Of a stretch of 24,190 bases of DNA, positions 7,883-15,752 are shown piece after piece. Position 1 is the stretch's first letter, and every line of letters begins with the position of its first letter. The stretch is from an uncultured Flavobacterium sp. (GTDB lineage Bacteria > Bacteroidota > Bacteroidia > Flavobacteriales > Flavobacteriaceae), in assembly GCF_946220915.1 (NCBI RefSeq), contig NZ_CAMIHH010000043.1, positions 1 to 24,190 of the forward strand, written 5' to 3'. The notes under the pieces were generated by a model. The model worked only from the letters and a program-made list of their open reading frames with translations, was not told the origin of the DNA and did not search any database. A program made the position numbers and the translations under genes.

Positions 7883-9508
7883 TTATTTCCGCCCTATGGC
7901 AAGGTTATCAAACGTCGATACGTCGATCACTTCCTCATTATCGGTATCAAACGAGATGCGAATGCTATCCCCTGCCGAAGTTACCGGAAGCTCGTTTGAC
8001 AGTTGGGAAGAACCAATGAATATTTTAGGATTGCCATCTACCGTAAAATAATAAAAGCTGTTCCCGTTTTTGATATCGCTCTGGATGCGCTTTACCACGG
8101 TATTCAATGTCTTGCGGTTATCGGCTGCATCGGGGTTTATGCGGTTGCCTGCCATATTGAACACATTCTTGTAGGACATCAGGGTTTCGCGCATCGTGTT
8201 GCCCACGCCTACAATGGTATAATCGCCAATGGCAACCATAGCGTACATTTTTACAAGTCCGCCGCCATCTTTCAGGGTCATTACGTACGTTGGAATACCA
8301 TTAATATTGTATGGTACCGGAAGCGAAGCCCTATAGCCTTTTTCCTGCACCTTACCCTCTGCAGAGCGCTGTGCCGCATATTCGGTAGCACCACTTTGAT
8401 TATACATTGTTGCTTCCTTTGTGCGCGTGTCGACCAGTACAAAACCCACTGCCGATTCTTCTTTACCTACTGAAGATACGCCCGTGTACCAATACGACCT
8501 GCCGTCATCGCCATACACCAGGGTAAGGTCTTCGGTAATCATGAGCTTGTTCTCGTTTGAAAAGTTCCAATAGCCGTGTACATACTCACCCCAGTCCGAA
8601 AGCTGGTCGATAACAAATGCTATTGGCTGGATGCGCTCTACCCACTTTGGCGCATCGGTAATGGAATACTCTTTAATATCGCCTGTCTGCGCATCCAGAA
8701 GCACCACGCCCGTGGCATCATTCCCACCGAAACCAACTTCTTTGGCATATTTTGTCGCGACCCAGTACGGCTTGCCGCTATCGTCGATCTCAAAACTATA
8801 GTCAGTAAGGCCCGTAGCAGCGTAACCGCTAAAATATAGCTTACGCTCTACATAGCTGCCAAAGTAAGCGCCCGGCTGGTATTTTATCTTTAGGTCTTTT
8901 CCATTAAGGTTCTGCACAAGCTTTACGTCGCGCTCGTTCGTTGCCGATACCATTACATAACCCTCGGTTCCTTCCGAATTATTCAGCCATTTAAAGAAAC
9001 CTGAATGCAGCAGAGGAGCTACCCAATACAAATCATTGCCTACTTTCTGGATGAAGAATTCGCCCAGTTCGGACTTGCTGCCAAGCGCAGGGTCGGATCC
9101 CAGTATTTTTTCGCCCAGCAGGTGTGCCAGTTCCTCATCTACCACACGCACCTTGTTGATGGATATCGGCGCAATATGGTTGGCTATTTCCTTACCGCTA
9201 TGCACCTTGCCTATCATTTTCCTGTAGGATTGCGCATGGAACATTGGCGCACTCACGATCAGTGGGAGAAGGGTTACATAAAAAAGCAGCATACCCCCAA
9301 TAATGAAGAGGGCTTTGTGCACTCCTGTAAATTTGGTTACCAGCTTTTTGCCCGATGCGGCAAAGCCGGTAAACAGGATGTACTGTACAATAAGAAATAT
9401 CAGTATAAAGGCGAAACCCGAAAATCCGTAGCTAATGACCGGCAGCCCGAAATAAAAGAAAAGAAAGCCGATGATCGCGATGATAATGACCGCAGCAATT
9501 TTGTTCAT
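7883..9508 (-). CDS. Membrane protein with repeated extracytoplasmic YW-containing units, function unknown
   Basis: 541 aa; family not recognised. Seen: three hydrophobic spans (about 3-25, 30-50 and 66-88), then about 450 residues with no further span. That part holds four related units at about 157-199, 244-283, 335-371 and 403-440. Each begins with a G/D-G-x-x-Y-W type turn (GNDLYW, SGKPYW, DGRSYW, NGIPTY), has a variable linker, and then a strand of the form VV-L-D-x-x-T-x-x-x-x-x-Y (GVVLLDAQTGDIKEY, GFVLVDTRTKEATMY). This layout resembles PepSY-like repeats, which is only a structural comparison. Two short helical stretches (HAQSYRKMIG, VVDEELAHLLGEK) precede the repeats. The large domain probably faces the periplasm. 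It is a single gene, divergent from fabD and convergent with purT. Confidence 0.8.
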   Translation of the reverse strand: MNKIAAVIIIAIIGFLFFYFGLPVISYGFSGFAFILIFLIVQYILFTGFAASGKKLVTKFTGVHKALFIIGGMLLFYVTLLPLIVSAPMFHAQSYRKMIGKVHSGKEIANHIAPISINKVRVVDEELAHLLGEKILGSDPALGSKSELGEFFIQKVGNDLYWVAPLLHSGFFKWLNNSEGTEGYVMVSATNERDVKLVQNLNGKDLKIKYQPGAYFGSYVERKLYFSGYAATGLTDYSFEIDDSGKPYWVATKYAKEVGFGGNDATGVVLLDAQTGDIKEYSITDAPKWVERIQPIAFVIDQLSDWGEYVHGYWNFSNENKLMITEDLTLVYGDDGRSYWYTGVSSVGKEESAVGFVLVDTRTKEATMYNQSGATEYAAQRSAEGKVQEKGYRASLPVPYNINGIPTYVMTLKDGGGLVKMYAMVAIGDYTIVGVGNTMRETLMSYKNVFNMAGNRINPDAADNRKTLNTVVKRIQSDIKNGNSFYYFTVDGNPKIFIGSSQLSNELPVTSAGDSIRISFDTDNEEVIDVSTFDNLAIGRK

Positions 9509-9548
9509 GATGAATTTGTGTTTTGGGTATATGTCGTATGATGGGGAG

Positions 9549-9581
9549 TAAAGTTACGATAATAGTAGTATTTTTGCCAAA
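9549..9581 (-). promoter_or_regulatory. Probable promoter of the repeat-built membrane protein
   Basis: Minus-strand reading: TTTG (9578-9581), 21-nt spacer, TAACTTTA (9549-9556), seven of eight positions of the -7 consensus including TAnnTTT. It lies 40 nt upstream of the ATG. It overlaps the fabD -7 element on the other strand. Confidence 0.5.
9569..9576 (+). promoter_or_regulatory. Probable -7 element of the fabD promoter
   Basis: TATTTTTG, an exact match to TAnnTTTG, 20 nt upstream of the fabD ATG. No clear TTG at -33. Confidence 0.5.
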
Positions 9582-9596
9582 ACAAACTACGAGACT

Positions 9597-10472
9597 ATGA
9601 AAGCATACGTATTCCCGGGCCAGGGAGCCCAGTTTACCGGAATGGGAAAAGACCTTTATGAAAGCTCTGCCGAAGCAAAGGAACTTTTTAACAAAGCCAA
9701 TGACATTTTGGGCTTCAGAATAACCGACATAATGTTTGAAGGTACTGCCGACGAACTTAAGGAAACCAAAGTAACCCAGCCCGCAGTATTCCTGCATTCG
9801 GTAATAAAAGCCAAAACACTTGGTGCCGACTTTAAACCGGAAATGGTAGCCGGGCACTCACTGGGCGAATTCTCAGCCCTTGTGGCTGCGGGCGCACTAA
9901 CGTTTGAAGACGGGCTCAAGCTGGTATCGCAACGCGCACTTGCCATGCAGAAAGCCTGTGAGATCACGCCATCGACAATGGCGGCGGTGCTTGGCCTCGA
10001 CGATAAAATTGTGGAAGATGTTTGTGCTGGAGTTGACGGCATTGTGGTTCCGGCCAATTACAACTGTCCTGGCCAGCTGGTTATCTCTGGCGAAACATCT
10101 GCAGTTGAAAAAGCCTGCGAAGCCATGAAAGAAGCCGGTGCCAAAAGAGCATTGATACTTCCTGTGGGCGGTGCGTTCCACTCCCCAATGATGGAGCCTG
10201 CCCGCGAAGAGCTGGCAGCGGCAATTGAAAAAACGACCTTCACAAAACCGGTGTGCCCAATATACCAAAACGTGCCTGCCACTGCGGTAACCGACCCGGA
10301 AGAGATCAAGGCAAGCCTTATCATACAGCTTACCGCGCCTGTAAGGTGGACACAAAGCGTGCAAAACATGGTTGCCGATGGTGCAACGCTATTTACTGAA
10401 GTTGGCCCGGGCAACGTACTGCAGGGATTGGTAAAAAAAATAAATAAAGATGTAGCGACCGCAGGAGCATAA
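9597..10472 (+). CDS. fabD: Malonyl-CoA:acyl carrier protein transacylase FabD
   Basis: 291 aa. Known: FabD moves malonyl from CoA to acyl carrier protein, supplying the extender unit for fatty acid synthesis in the cytoplasm. Seen: FPGQGAQFTGMGKDLY at the N-terminus, the nucleophile elbow AGHSLGEFSAL with the active-site serine S88, SQRALAMQ (R113, carboxylate-binding), and GGAFHSPMM with the catalytic histidine H195, followed by EVGPGNVLQGL near the C-terminus. All catalytic residues are present and the length is normal. It is a single gene, not within a fab cluster, closed by its own terminator at 10493. Confidence 0.97.
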   Translation: MKAYVFPGQGAQFTGMGKDLYESSAEAKELFNKANDILGFRITDIMFEGTADELKETKVTQPAVFLHSVIKAKTLGADFKPEMVAGHSLGEFSALVAAGALTFEDGLKLVSQRALAMQKACEITPSTMAAVLGLDDKIVEDVCAGVDGIVVPANYNCPGQLVISGETSAVEKACEAMKEAGAKRALILPVGGAFHSPMMEPAREELAAAIEKTTFTKPVCPIYQNVPATAVTDPEEIKASLIIQLTAPVRWTQSVQNMVADGATLFTEVGPGNVLQGLVKKINKDVATAGA

Positions 10473-10492
10473 TCCCTGTTTAAAACAAGATG

Positions 10493-10523
10493 AATCCCCA
10501 TACTCCAAAGTGTGGGGATTTTT
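10493..10523 (+). terminator. Rho-independent terminator after fabD
   Basis: 12-bp stem AATCCCCATACT (10493-10504) with AGTGTGGGGATT (10509-10520), one wobble pair, 4-nt loop, then T (10519-10523). Confidence 0.85.
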
Positions 10524-10593
10524 AATTAATATAACAGTGCTTCAAGCAACCATTTACGAATTTTTCTATCTCATAAGAAAACCAACTGTTGCC

Positions 10594-11568
10594 ATGCTAA
10601 AGAAATTGTTCGCACTTGCCGTTGCGCTGTGCCTTACCTCTTGCGCTACCATTTTTAACCGTAAGGAATATAAATTGAAAGTGTTTTCGTATGATGCGGA
10701 TATCAAGGCCGAGATTAATGATAGCATATATAGCCTGCCTGCCGTTGTAAAGGTGAAACGTTCCAAAAAGGACCTGAAGGTTACCCTGATCACCGATTCC
10801 ATCCGTAAAGGTTTCACCGTAAAAGCTTCGCCCAACGCGCAGCTGATCTATGGAAATTTCCTGTTTTCAATAGGTTACCCCGGCGCTTTCGCCATCGACA
10901 TGACCACACAAAAACGTTTTACGTATGGCAAAAGAATAAGGCTTGATAAAGATGCCACGGACAGCATTATCGAACCGCCGATCCTAAAATCCTGGAACGA
11001 TTTTTTTGATAAAGAATATACCACTCCCAAAAACACATGGGCGTTTACCGTTTCCATTCCGTATGCCAACCAGTTCTACCAGCAGCCGCGTAACGAAAAT
11101 GCGAAAAGCGGATTTGGCTTTTTTGGGATTGCCGCCGGATTGGAATATTACTACAAAAATGACCGGTTTGCAAAAATCAGTGTGGCTGCGCCAATCGATT
11201 TTGATTTACCTTTTCCTCCACCGCTCGACAAATTCGATTCGTATGAAGTAATGCGTGCATCCAACTTTTCATTTACCAACAACCACAAGCTCAATCGCCT
11301 GTCCCTTGGCTATGGCCTTAACTACACGATACATACCTGGCAGGTGGTAAACAGTGACTGGGAGTTCCCATCCAACGACGAAGAGCCGCGTAAAAAGCAG
11401 AGCCATTCGTTTGGATTGACTGCCAACACGTATTTCCAGTTTTCGGATCATTGGTCGGTGGGTTTGGTGTACAGCCCTACTTTTTACAATACGTTTCCCG
11501 AAAGCGGCTTTTCGTACCAGCATACTATAAGCCTGGATTTCCAGTACAGGCTGCCGTTCAGGTTCTGA
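10594..11568 (+). CDS. Lipoprotein with PEGA-like N-terminal domain and probable C-terminal beta-barrel
   Basis: 324 aa from the ATG at 10594; family not recognised by name. Seen: a lipoprotein signal MLKKLFALAVALCLTSC with the lipid-bearing cysteine at C17, then CATIF and about 95 residues of short beta strands (YKLKVFSYDADIKAEINDS and on) resembling PEGA-type domains. The segment GYPGAFAIDMTTQK follows, a pattern often seen after such domains in Bacteroidota lipoproteins. From about 145 to the end there are alternating amphipathic strands rich in Tyr, Phe and Gly, with the last residues LPFRF ending in Phe, as in outer-membrane barrels. A lipoprotein signal joined to a barrel is unusual. 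The reading frame is open upstream to 10510, but that overlaps the fabD terminator and lacks a signal peptide. Confidence 0.75.
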   Translation: MLKKLFALAVALCLTSCATIFNRKEYKLKVFSYDADIKAEINDSIYSLPAVVKVKRSKKDLKVTLITDSIRKGFTVKASPNAQLIYGNFLFSIGYPGAFAIDMTTQKRFTYGKRIRLDKDATDSIIEPPILKSWNDFFDKEYTTPKNTWAFTVSIPYANQFYQQPRNENAKSGFGFFGIAAGLEYYYKNDRFAKISVAAPIDFDLPFPPPLDKFDSYEVMRASNFSFTNNHKLNRLSLGYGLNYTIHTWQVVNSDWEFPSNDEEPRKKQSHSFGLTANTYFQFSDHWSVGLVYSPTFYNTFPESGFSYQHTISLDFQYRLPFRF

Positions 11569-11619
11569 TTGAGCGGATTTTCACGGATTTATCTGATTGC
11601 CTTCAATAAATAAAACAAG

Positions 11620-11644
11620 AGAGGCGTTGCAATGCAACGCCTCT
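11620..11644 (-). terminator. Perfect hairpin, probable galE terminator
   Basis: 12-nt arms AGAGGCGTTGCA (11620-11631) and TGCAACGCCTCT (11633-11644) around a single A. On the minus strand it is followed by CTTGTTTTATTT, so it can end galE transcription; there is no T-run on the plus side, though it also lies past the lipoprotein gene. Between 11569 and 11619 there is only a small tandem of CGGATTT (11575 and 11584). Confidence 0.65.
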
Positions 11645-11718
11645 GTATCATTAAAAACTTATTTCTCAGTACTGAAAACTGCGACTGTGACCTGCCTTTG
11701 CCGACATGAAGGCTAATA

Positions 11719-12735
11719 CTATTTCCCTCTCACTTTTTGCTCCCATTTCCATGCAGATGCCAGGGCATCCTCAAGGGTAAGCTCGGATTTCCAGCCCAGT
11801 ACATCATTGGCTTTGGTTGTGTCGGCATAAGCCTCTGTTACATCGCCAGGCCTTTTCGGTACGATCTTGTAATTTAGTTTTTGCCCGGTTGCTTTTTCAA
11901 ATGCATTAATCACTTCAAGCACACTGCTGCCCTTTCCAGTCCCAAGGTTGAATACCTCAACTTTGTCGGCATTTGCCTTATCAATAAGGCGTTTCAGCGC
12001 AATGACATGGGCTTTTGCCAAATCTACCACATGGATGTAATCGCGTATGCAGGTCCCATCAGGCGTATCATAATCATCCCCGAATACCGACAGCTGTTGC
12101 CTTAACCCAATTGCCGTCTGGGTAATGAATGGCACGAGGTTTTGTGGCACGCCAAGAGGCAGTTCGCCAATATTGGCTGAAGGGTGTGCGCCTATGGGGT
12201 TAAAATACCGCAGCAAAACTGCCGATATACCGCTTACACGGGCAACATCACTAATGATCTCCTCCCCTATCTGCTTAGTATTGCCATAGGGTGAAAGTGC
12301 TGGCTGAACAGGTGTTTCTTCAGAAATTGGCATCTTACCTGCCTGACCGTAAACTGTACAAGACGAGCTGAAAATAAAATGTGCCTCTTCTTTTTTCTGC
12401 AATTCCTGCAAAAGATAGATCAACGCACCCACATTGTTTTCGTAATATAGCAGCGGATCCTCTACGCTTTCTCCAACAGCCTTTGAAGCCGCAAAATGGA
12501 TTACACCTTTAACATCGGCATGTTTATGAAAGAACTGCTGTACGGCAGCCTTATCCCTCAGGTCGATTTTCCCGAATTCCGGCTTTTTGCCTGTAATGGA
12601 CGCAATGCCTTCAACTACAAGGGCCTCAGCATTGGAAAGGTCATCTATTACCACTACGTCAAAGCCTTCATTTTGCAGTTCTACAACGGTATGCGAGCCA
12701 ATGAAGCCGAGGCCGCCTGTTACAAGGATTTTCAT
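11719..12735 (-). CDS. galE: UDP-glucose 4-epimerase GalE
   Basis: 338 aa, matching the E. coli enzyme in length. Known: GalE interconverts UDP-glucose and UDP-galactose (often also the N-acetyl forms) with bound NAD, feeding polysaccharide and LPS synthesis. Seen: Rossmann motif TGGLGFIGSHTV, VVIDDLSN, HFAASKAVGESV, the catalytic serine region FSSSCTVYG (about S125), the SDR pair YGNTK with Y150 and K154, LRYFNPIGAHPS, and GTCIRDYIHVVDLA. The last is the GalE-specific signature. It follows the DegT-type aminotransferase on the same strand with 73 nt between, and the gap holds an inverted repeat, so cotranscription is possible but not certain. Whether it acts on acetylated sugars cannot be told from the motifs alone. 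Confidence 0.95.
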   Translation of the reverse strand: MKILVTGGLGFIGSHTVVELQNEGFDVVVIDDLSNAEALVVEGIASITGKKPEFGKIDLRDKAAVQQFFHKHADVKGVIHFAASKAVGESVEDPLLYYENNVGALIYLLQELQKKEEAHFIFSSSCTVYGQAGKMPISEETPVQPALSPYGNTKQIGEEIISDVARVSGISAVLLRYFNPIGAHPSANIGELPLGVPQNLVPFITQTAIGLRQQLSVFGDDYDTPDGTCIRDYIHVVDLAKAHVIALKRLIDKANADKVEVFNLGTGKGSSVLEVINAFEKATGQKLNYKIVPKRPGDVTEAYADTTKANDVLGWKSELTLEDALASAWKWEQKVRGK

Positions 12736-12747
12736 TTGTAATTTTGT

Positions 12748-12807
12748 TGCTAGTTGTCGGTTGTTAGCTGTCGGAAGCTGCCATCAACCGGCAACTGACA
12801 ACTAACA
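12748..12807. repeat. Inverted repeat of the AGTTGTC type between two genes
   Basis: Arms 12748-12763 (TGCTAGTTGTCGGTTG) and 12792-12807 (CAACTGACAACTAACA), pairing at 14 of 16 positions, with a 28-nt loop. The left arm is followed by a degenerate direct copy (TTGTTAGCTGTCGG). It occupies nearly the whole gap between the DegT-type gene and galE and has no T-run. Confidence 0.6.
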
Positions 12808-12808
12808 G

Positions 12809-13939
12809 CTATTTTAAAAATTCAAGTACGGCATCAGTAATGAACTTTATCTGCTCATCATCCAGTTCGGTATGCATTGGCAGGGAAAGCACTTCTTTAA
12901 CCAGTTGGTTCGTTACAGGAAAATCGGCCTCATTGTACCGCTCATCTGCATATGCTTTTTGTTTGTGCAGGGCTATAGGGTAATAAATGGCGCATGGGAT
13001 GCCCTTATCAATCAAGTGCTGCATTAGTGCATCGCGGTCGGCATTAAGGATCCTCAGGGTATACTGGTGAAATACATGGCTGTCCCTGTCGCCTTTTACG
13101 ATAGGGGTAATGATGTTCGGATGGCTGGCAAAAGCCGCGCTGTATTTTTCGGCAGCAGTTTGCCGGGCATCGTTATAGCTGTCCAGCAATGGTAATTTTG
13201 CGTTAAGCACTGCGGCCTGAATACTGTCGAGCCTTGAATTTACGCCCACTACATCATGGTGGTAGCGCACATACATGCCATGGTTTACAATGCCACGAAG
13301 CGTATGGGCCAATGTGTCATCATTAGTAAATATCGCACCGCCATCGCCATAGCAGCCCAGGTTTTTTGAAGGAAAGAATGACGTGGAAGCCGCATGGCCC
13401 ATAACGCCCACCTTTACTTTAGACCCATCAGGATATTTATAATTGGCGCCAATAGCCTGGGCGTTGTCTTCGATCACGTACAGGTTATGCTCTTTGGCTA
13501 ATGCCATTATTGCCCCCATATCGGCAGCCTGCCCAAAAAGGTGTACCGGGACAATGGCTCTGGTCTTTGGCGTGATGGCTTTTTTTATGGCTTCTACAGA
13601 AATATTGAAAGTATCCGGCTCGACATCCACTAATACGGGAGTAAGCTGCAATAGCGCAATCACCTCTACAGTAGCGGCAAAGGTAAAGTCGGCCGTGATT
13701 ACCTCATCCCCCGGTTGCAGGCCAAGGCCCATCATGGCGATCTGTAGTGCATCGGTACCATTGGCACACGGGATAACGTGCTTTGCGCCAAGATAATTCT
13801 CCAGGTTTTTTTGAAAACTTTGCACCTGCGGGCCATTAATGTAAGCAGTAGTATCGAGTACTTCCTGGATGGAAGCGTTTACGGTATCTTTTATGCGGTC
13901 GTACTGGCTTTTAAGGTTGACCATCTGTATTTTTTTCAT
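12809..13939 (-). CDS. DegT/DnrJ/EryC1/StrS family sugar aminotransferase
   Basis: 376 aa. Known: these PLP enzymes add an amino group to keto-sugar nucleotides, making amino sugars for O-antigen, capsule or glycans. Seen: VNLKSQYDRIKD at the start, PCANGTDALQIAM (PLP phosphate binding), VPVHLFGQAADM, VIEDNAQAIGA (D158, Q161), TSFFPSKNLGCYGDGGA with the Schiff-base lysine K192, and VNSRLDSIQAAVL. The last two are diagnostic of the aminotransferase branch rather than the dehydratase branch, which lacks the lysine. The N-terminal wording resembles the group acting on UDP-linked 3-keto sugars (WbpE-like), but the substrate is not fixed. It lies upstream of galE on the same strand and divergent from waaA, which puts it in a surface-sugar context. 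Its promoter is visible at 13963. Confidence 0.9.
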   Translation of the reverse strand: MKKIQMVNLKSQYDRIKDTVNASIQEVLDTTAYINGPQVQSFQKNLENYLGAKHVIPCANGTDALQIAMMGLGLQPGDEVITADFTFAATVEVIALLQLTPVLVDVEPDTFNISVEAIKKAITPKTRAIVPVHLFGQAADMGAIMALAKEHNLYVIEDNAQAIGANYKYPDGSKVKVGVMGHAASTSFFPSKNLGCYGDGGAIFTNDDTLAHTLRGIVNHGMYVRYHHDVVGVNSRLDSIQAAVLNAKLPLLDSYNDARQTAAEKYSAAFASHPNIITPIVKGDRDSHVFHQYTLRILNADRDALMQHLIDKGIPCAIYYPIALHKQKAYADERYNEADFPVTNQLVKEVLSLPMHTELDDEQIKFITDAVLEFLK

Positions 13940-13962
13940 TCGTAGAAAAGTATTAAGTCACG

Positions 13963-13993
13963 CAAAACTACTAATTAAATGACTGCCTGCCAA
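13963..13993 (-). promoter_or_regulatory. Promoter of the DegT-type aminotransferase
   Basis: Minus-strand reading: TTG (13991-13993), 20-nt spacer, TAGTTTTG (13963-13970), an exact -7 match, 23 nt upstream of the ATG. On the plus strand a weaker TAATTTAG (14004-14011) may serve waaA. Confidence 0.7.
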
Positions 13994-14029
13994 TGAAAAT
14001 ATGTAATTTAGCGCATCAATATCCACGCC

Positions 14030-15265
14030 ATGCTTATCCTATACAACCTGCTTACCGTAATCGCCTCAGGCATCGTAAAGATCGCCGCGCTGTTTAGCCC
14101 TAAAATGAAATTATTCGTTGATGGACGGAAAAGCGTTTACAGTACGCTTACGCAGAAAATACAGCCTGGCGACAGGACGATTTGGTTCCACTCGGCATCA
14201 CTGGGTGAATATGAGCAGGGATTGCCCGTGATGGAAAAGATACGCGAATTGTATCCCGGCCACAAGATCGTGCTGACATTCTTCTCGCCGTCAGGCTATG
14301 AGATCAGGAAAGATACAAAGGCTGCAGATGTAGTGGTATACCTACCCATGGACACGTTGGTGAATGCCAAAAAGTTCCTGGAGGTGGTACGGCCGGAAAT
14401 GGTTTTCTTCATAAAGTATGAATTTTGGCCCAACTACCTGAATGAAATCAGGAGAGCAAATATTCCCGCCTACCTTATATCAGGACTGTTTCGTGACAAA
14501 CAGGTATTCTTTAAATGGTACGGGGGTTTTTACAGGAAAGCATTAAAAGCATTCAGCCATTTTTTTGTGCAGTACGAGAGTTCTAAAAAATTGTTGCAGG
14601 GTATCGGATTTACCAATGTTACCGTTAGCGGCGATACCCGTTATGACAGGGTAAGTGAAATTTTGGAACGTGACAACAGCCTGCCGTTTATAGCAGAATT
14701 CATCAATGGTAAAACCACCGTGGTCTTCGGCAGTTCATGGCCAAAAGATGAGGGCATGTTCGTGGATTTCATCAATTCCTCCATCAATACAAAGTTCATC
14801 ATCGCCCCGCATACCTTCGGGCATGTACCTGCATTACAGGAAAACATCACTAAAAAATGCCTCTTATTTACTGAAAAAGAAGGCAAGGATCTCTCGGAAT
14901 ATGATGTGCTTATCATCAATACCATTGGCCTTTTGAGTAAAATTTACAGTTATGCCGATGTGGCGTATGTGGGTGGTGGCTTCGGCACATCAGGGCTCCA
15001 CAACATACTGGAACCGGCGGCCTTTGGCGTTCCGGTTATCATAGGGCCCAACCACCAGAGATTCCCCGAAGCTGTGGCGTTGGTACAGATGGGCGGCTGT
15101 ATTGCCGTGGCCAGCAAACGGGAAACCGAAGATGCCTTATCGGCATTGGTGCATAATGACGATTACCGTTGGGAAAAGGGCCACATTGCAGGGACATTCG
15201 TTTCGATGAACCGTGGCGCCTTAAAAATTATCTTAAATCATATTGCCAGTGATGCCTCAATTTAA
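14030..15265 (+). CDS. waaA: 3-deoxy-D-manno-octulosonic acid (Kdo) transferase WaaA
   Basis: 411 aa. Known: WaaA (KdtA, glycosyltransferase family 30) attaches Kdo from CMP-Kdo to the lipid A precursor at the cytoplasmic face of the inner membrane. Seen: an N-terminal hydrophobic anchor (about 1-25), then IWFHSASLGEYEQGLPV, which holds the conserved glutamate of the family. LTFFSPSGYEIRK, FFIKYEFWPNYL and YLISGLFRDKQ follow. The C-terminal half has the GT-B nucleotide-sugar site VVFGSSWPKDEG, IAPHTFGH, and ADVAYVGGGFGTSGLHNILEPAAFGVPVI. The order and length are typical. It overlaps the following acetyltransferase gene by 14 nt. The number of Kdo residues it adds cannot be read from sequence. 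Confidence 0.95.
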   Translation: MLILYNLLTVIASGIVKIAALFSPKMKLFVDGRKSVYSTLTQKIQPGDRTIWFHSASLGEYEQGLPVMEKIRELYPGHKIVLTFFSPSGYEIRKDTKAADVVVYLPMDTLVNAKKFLEVVRPEMVFFIKYEFWPNYLNEIRRANIPAYLISGLFRDKQVFFKWYGGFYRKALKAFSHFFVQYESSKKLLQGIGFTNVTVSGDTRYDRVSEILERDNSLPFIAEFINGKTTVVFGSSWPKDEGMFVDFINSSINTKFIIAPHTFGHVPALQENITKKCLLFTEKEGKDLSEYDVLIINTIGLLSKIYSYADVAYVGGGFGTSGLHNILEPAAFGVPVIIGPNHQRFPEAVALVQMGGCIAVASKRETEDALSALVHNDDYRWEKGHIAGTFVSMNRGALKIILNHIASDASI

Positions 15266-15698
15266 ACCATTCGAAACAACCGATGCACATGCCCTCATTG
15301 CGATGATGGAGGCTTTTTATGCTATCGACAACTATCCAATTGATACGGCAGTTTCGCGTGGATTATTCCTCGAATTTTTAGAGAATGATGGCCTGGGGCG
15401 CGGATGGATGATTTTTCATGATGGCAAACCAGTAGGTTATGTCATTCTCACTTTTGTATTTTCATTCGAATACAAAGGCCGCATTGCATTTTTGGACGAA
15501 CTCTTCATCTCGCCGGATGCGCGGGGCCTCGGACTGGGGAAACAGACACTTGATTTTATCGATGGGCAGGCAAAATTATTATCGGTAAAAATAATTTACC
15601 TTGAAATAGAAGGGCACAATACGGTTGCCCAAAAATTATATTTATCAAAAGGGTATGCGGTACATAACCGGGGATTAATGAAACGGGTGGTTTTGTAA
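15252..15698 (+). CDS. GNAT family N-acetyltransferase
   Basis: 148 aa. Known: GNAT enzymes transfer acetyl from acetyl-CoA to amines on small molecules or proteins; the acceptor here is unknown. Seen: an N-terminal helix pair, the strand GYVILTFVFSFEYKGRIAFL, then LDELFISPDARGLGLGKQT with the acetyl-CoA pyrophosphate-binding motif (R-G-L-G-L-G), and the late motif NTVAQKLYLSKGY with the usual tyrosine. The ATG at 15252 overlaps the end of waaA by 14 nt. A TTG (15243) and a GTG (15249) just upstream are in frame but less likely. The overlap points to translational coupling with waaA, though no lipid A role can be claimed. Confidence 0.88.
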   Translation: MPQFKPFETTDAHALIAMMEAFYAIDNYPIDTAVSRGLFLEFLENDGLGRGWMIFHDGKPVGYVILTFVFSFEYKGRIAFLDELFISPDARGLGLGKQTLDFIDGQAKLLSVKIIYLEIEGHNTVAQKLYLSKGYAVHNRGLMKRVVL

Positions 15699-15710
15699 CT
15701 AAAAAAACTA

Positions 15711-15730
15711 TCCCGGCATACCTACCGGGA
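15711..15730 (-). terminator. Terminator of the AhpD-like gene
   Basis: Stem TCCCGG (15711-15716) with CCGGGA (15725-15730), 8-nt loop. On the minus strand it is followed by TAGTTTTTTTAG, a U-tract; the plus side has none. Confidence 0.7.
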
Positions 15731-15752
15731 CAGTCAATGCTAAGCTTACCAA

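Noticed and set aside
9005..9541. Plus-strand open frame of 178 codons across the start of the membrane protein gene
   Set aside because: Antisense to a convincing membrane protein; its translation has no signal, motif or sensible composition.
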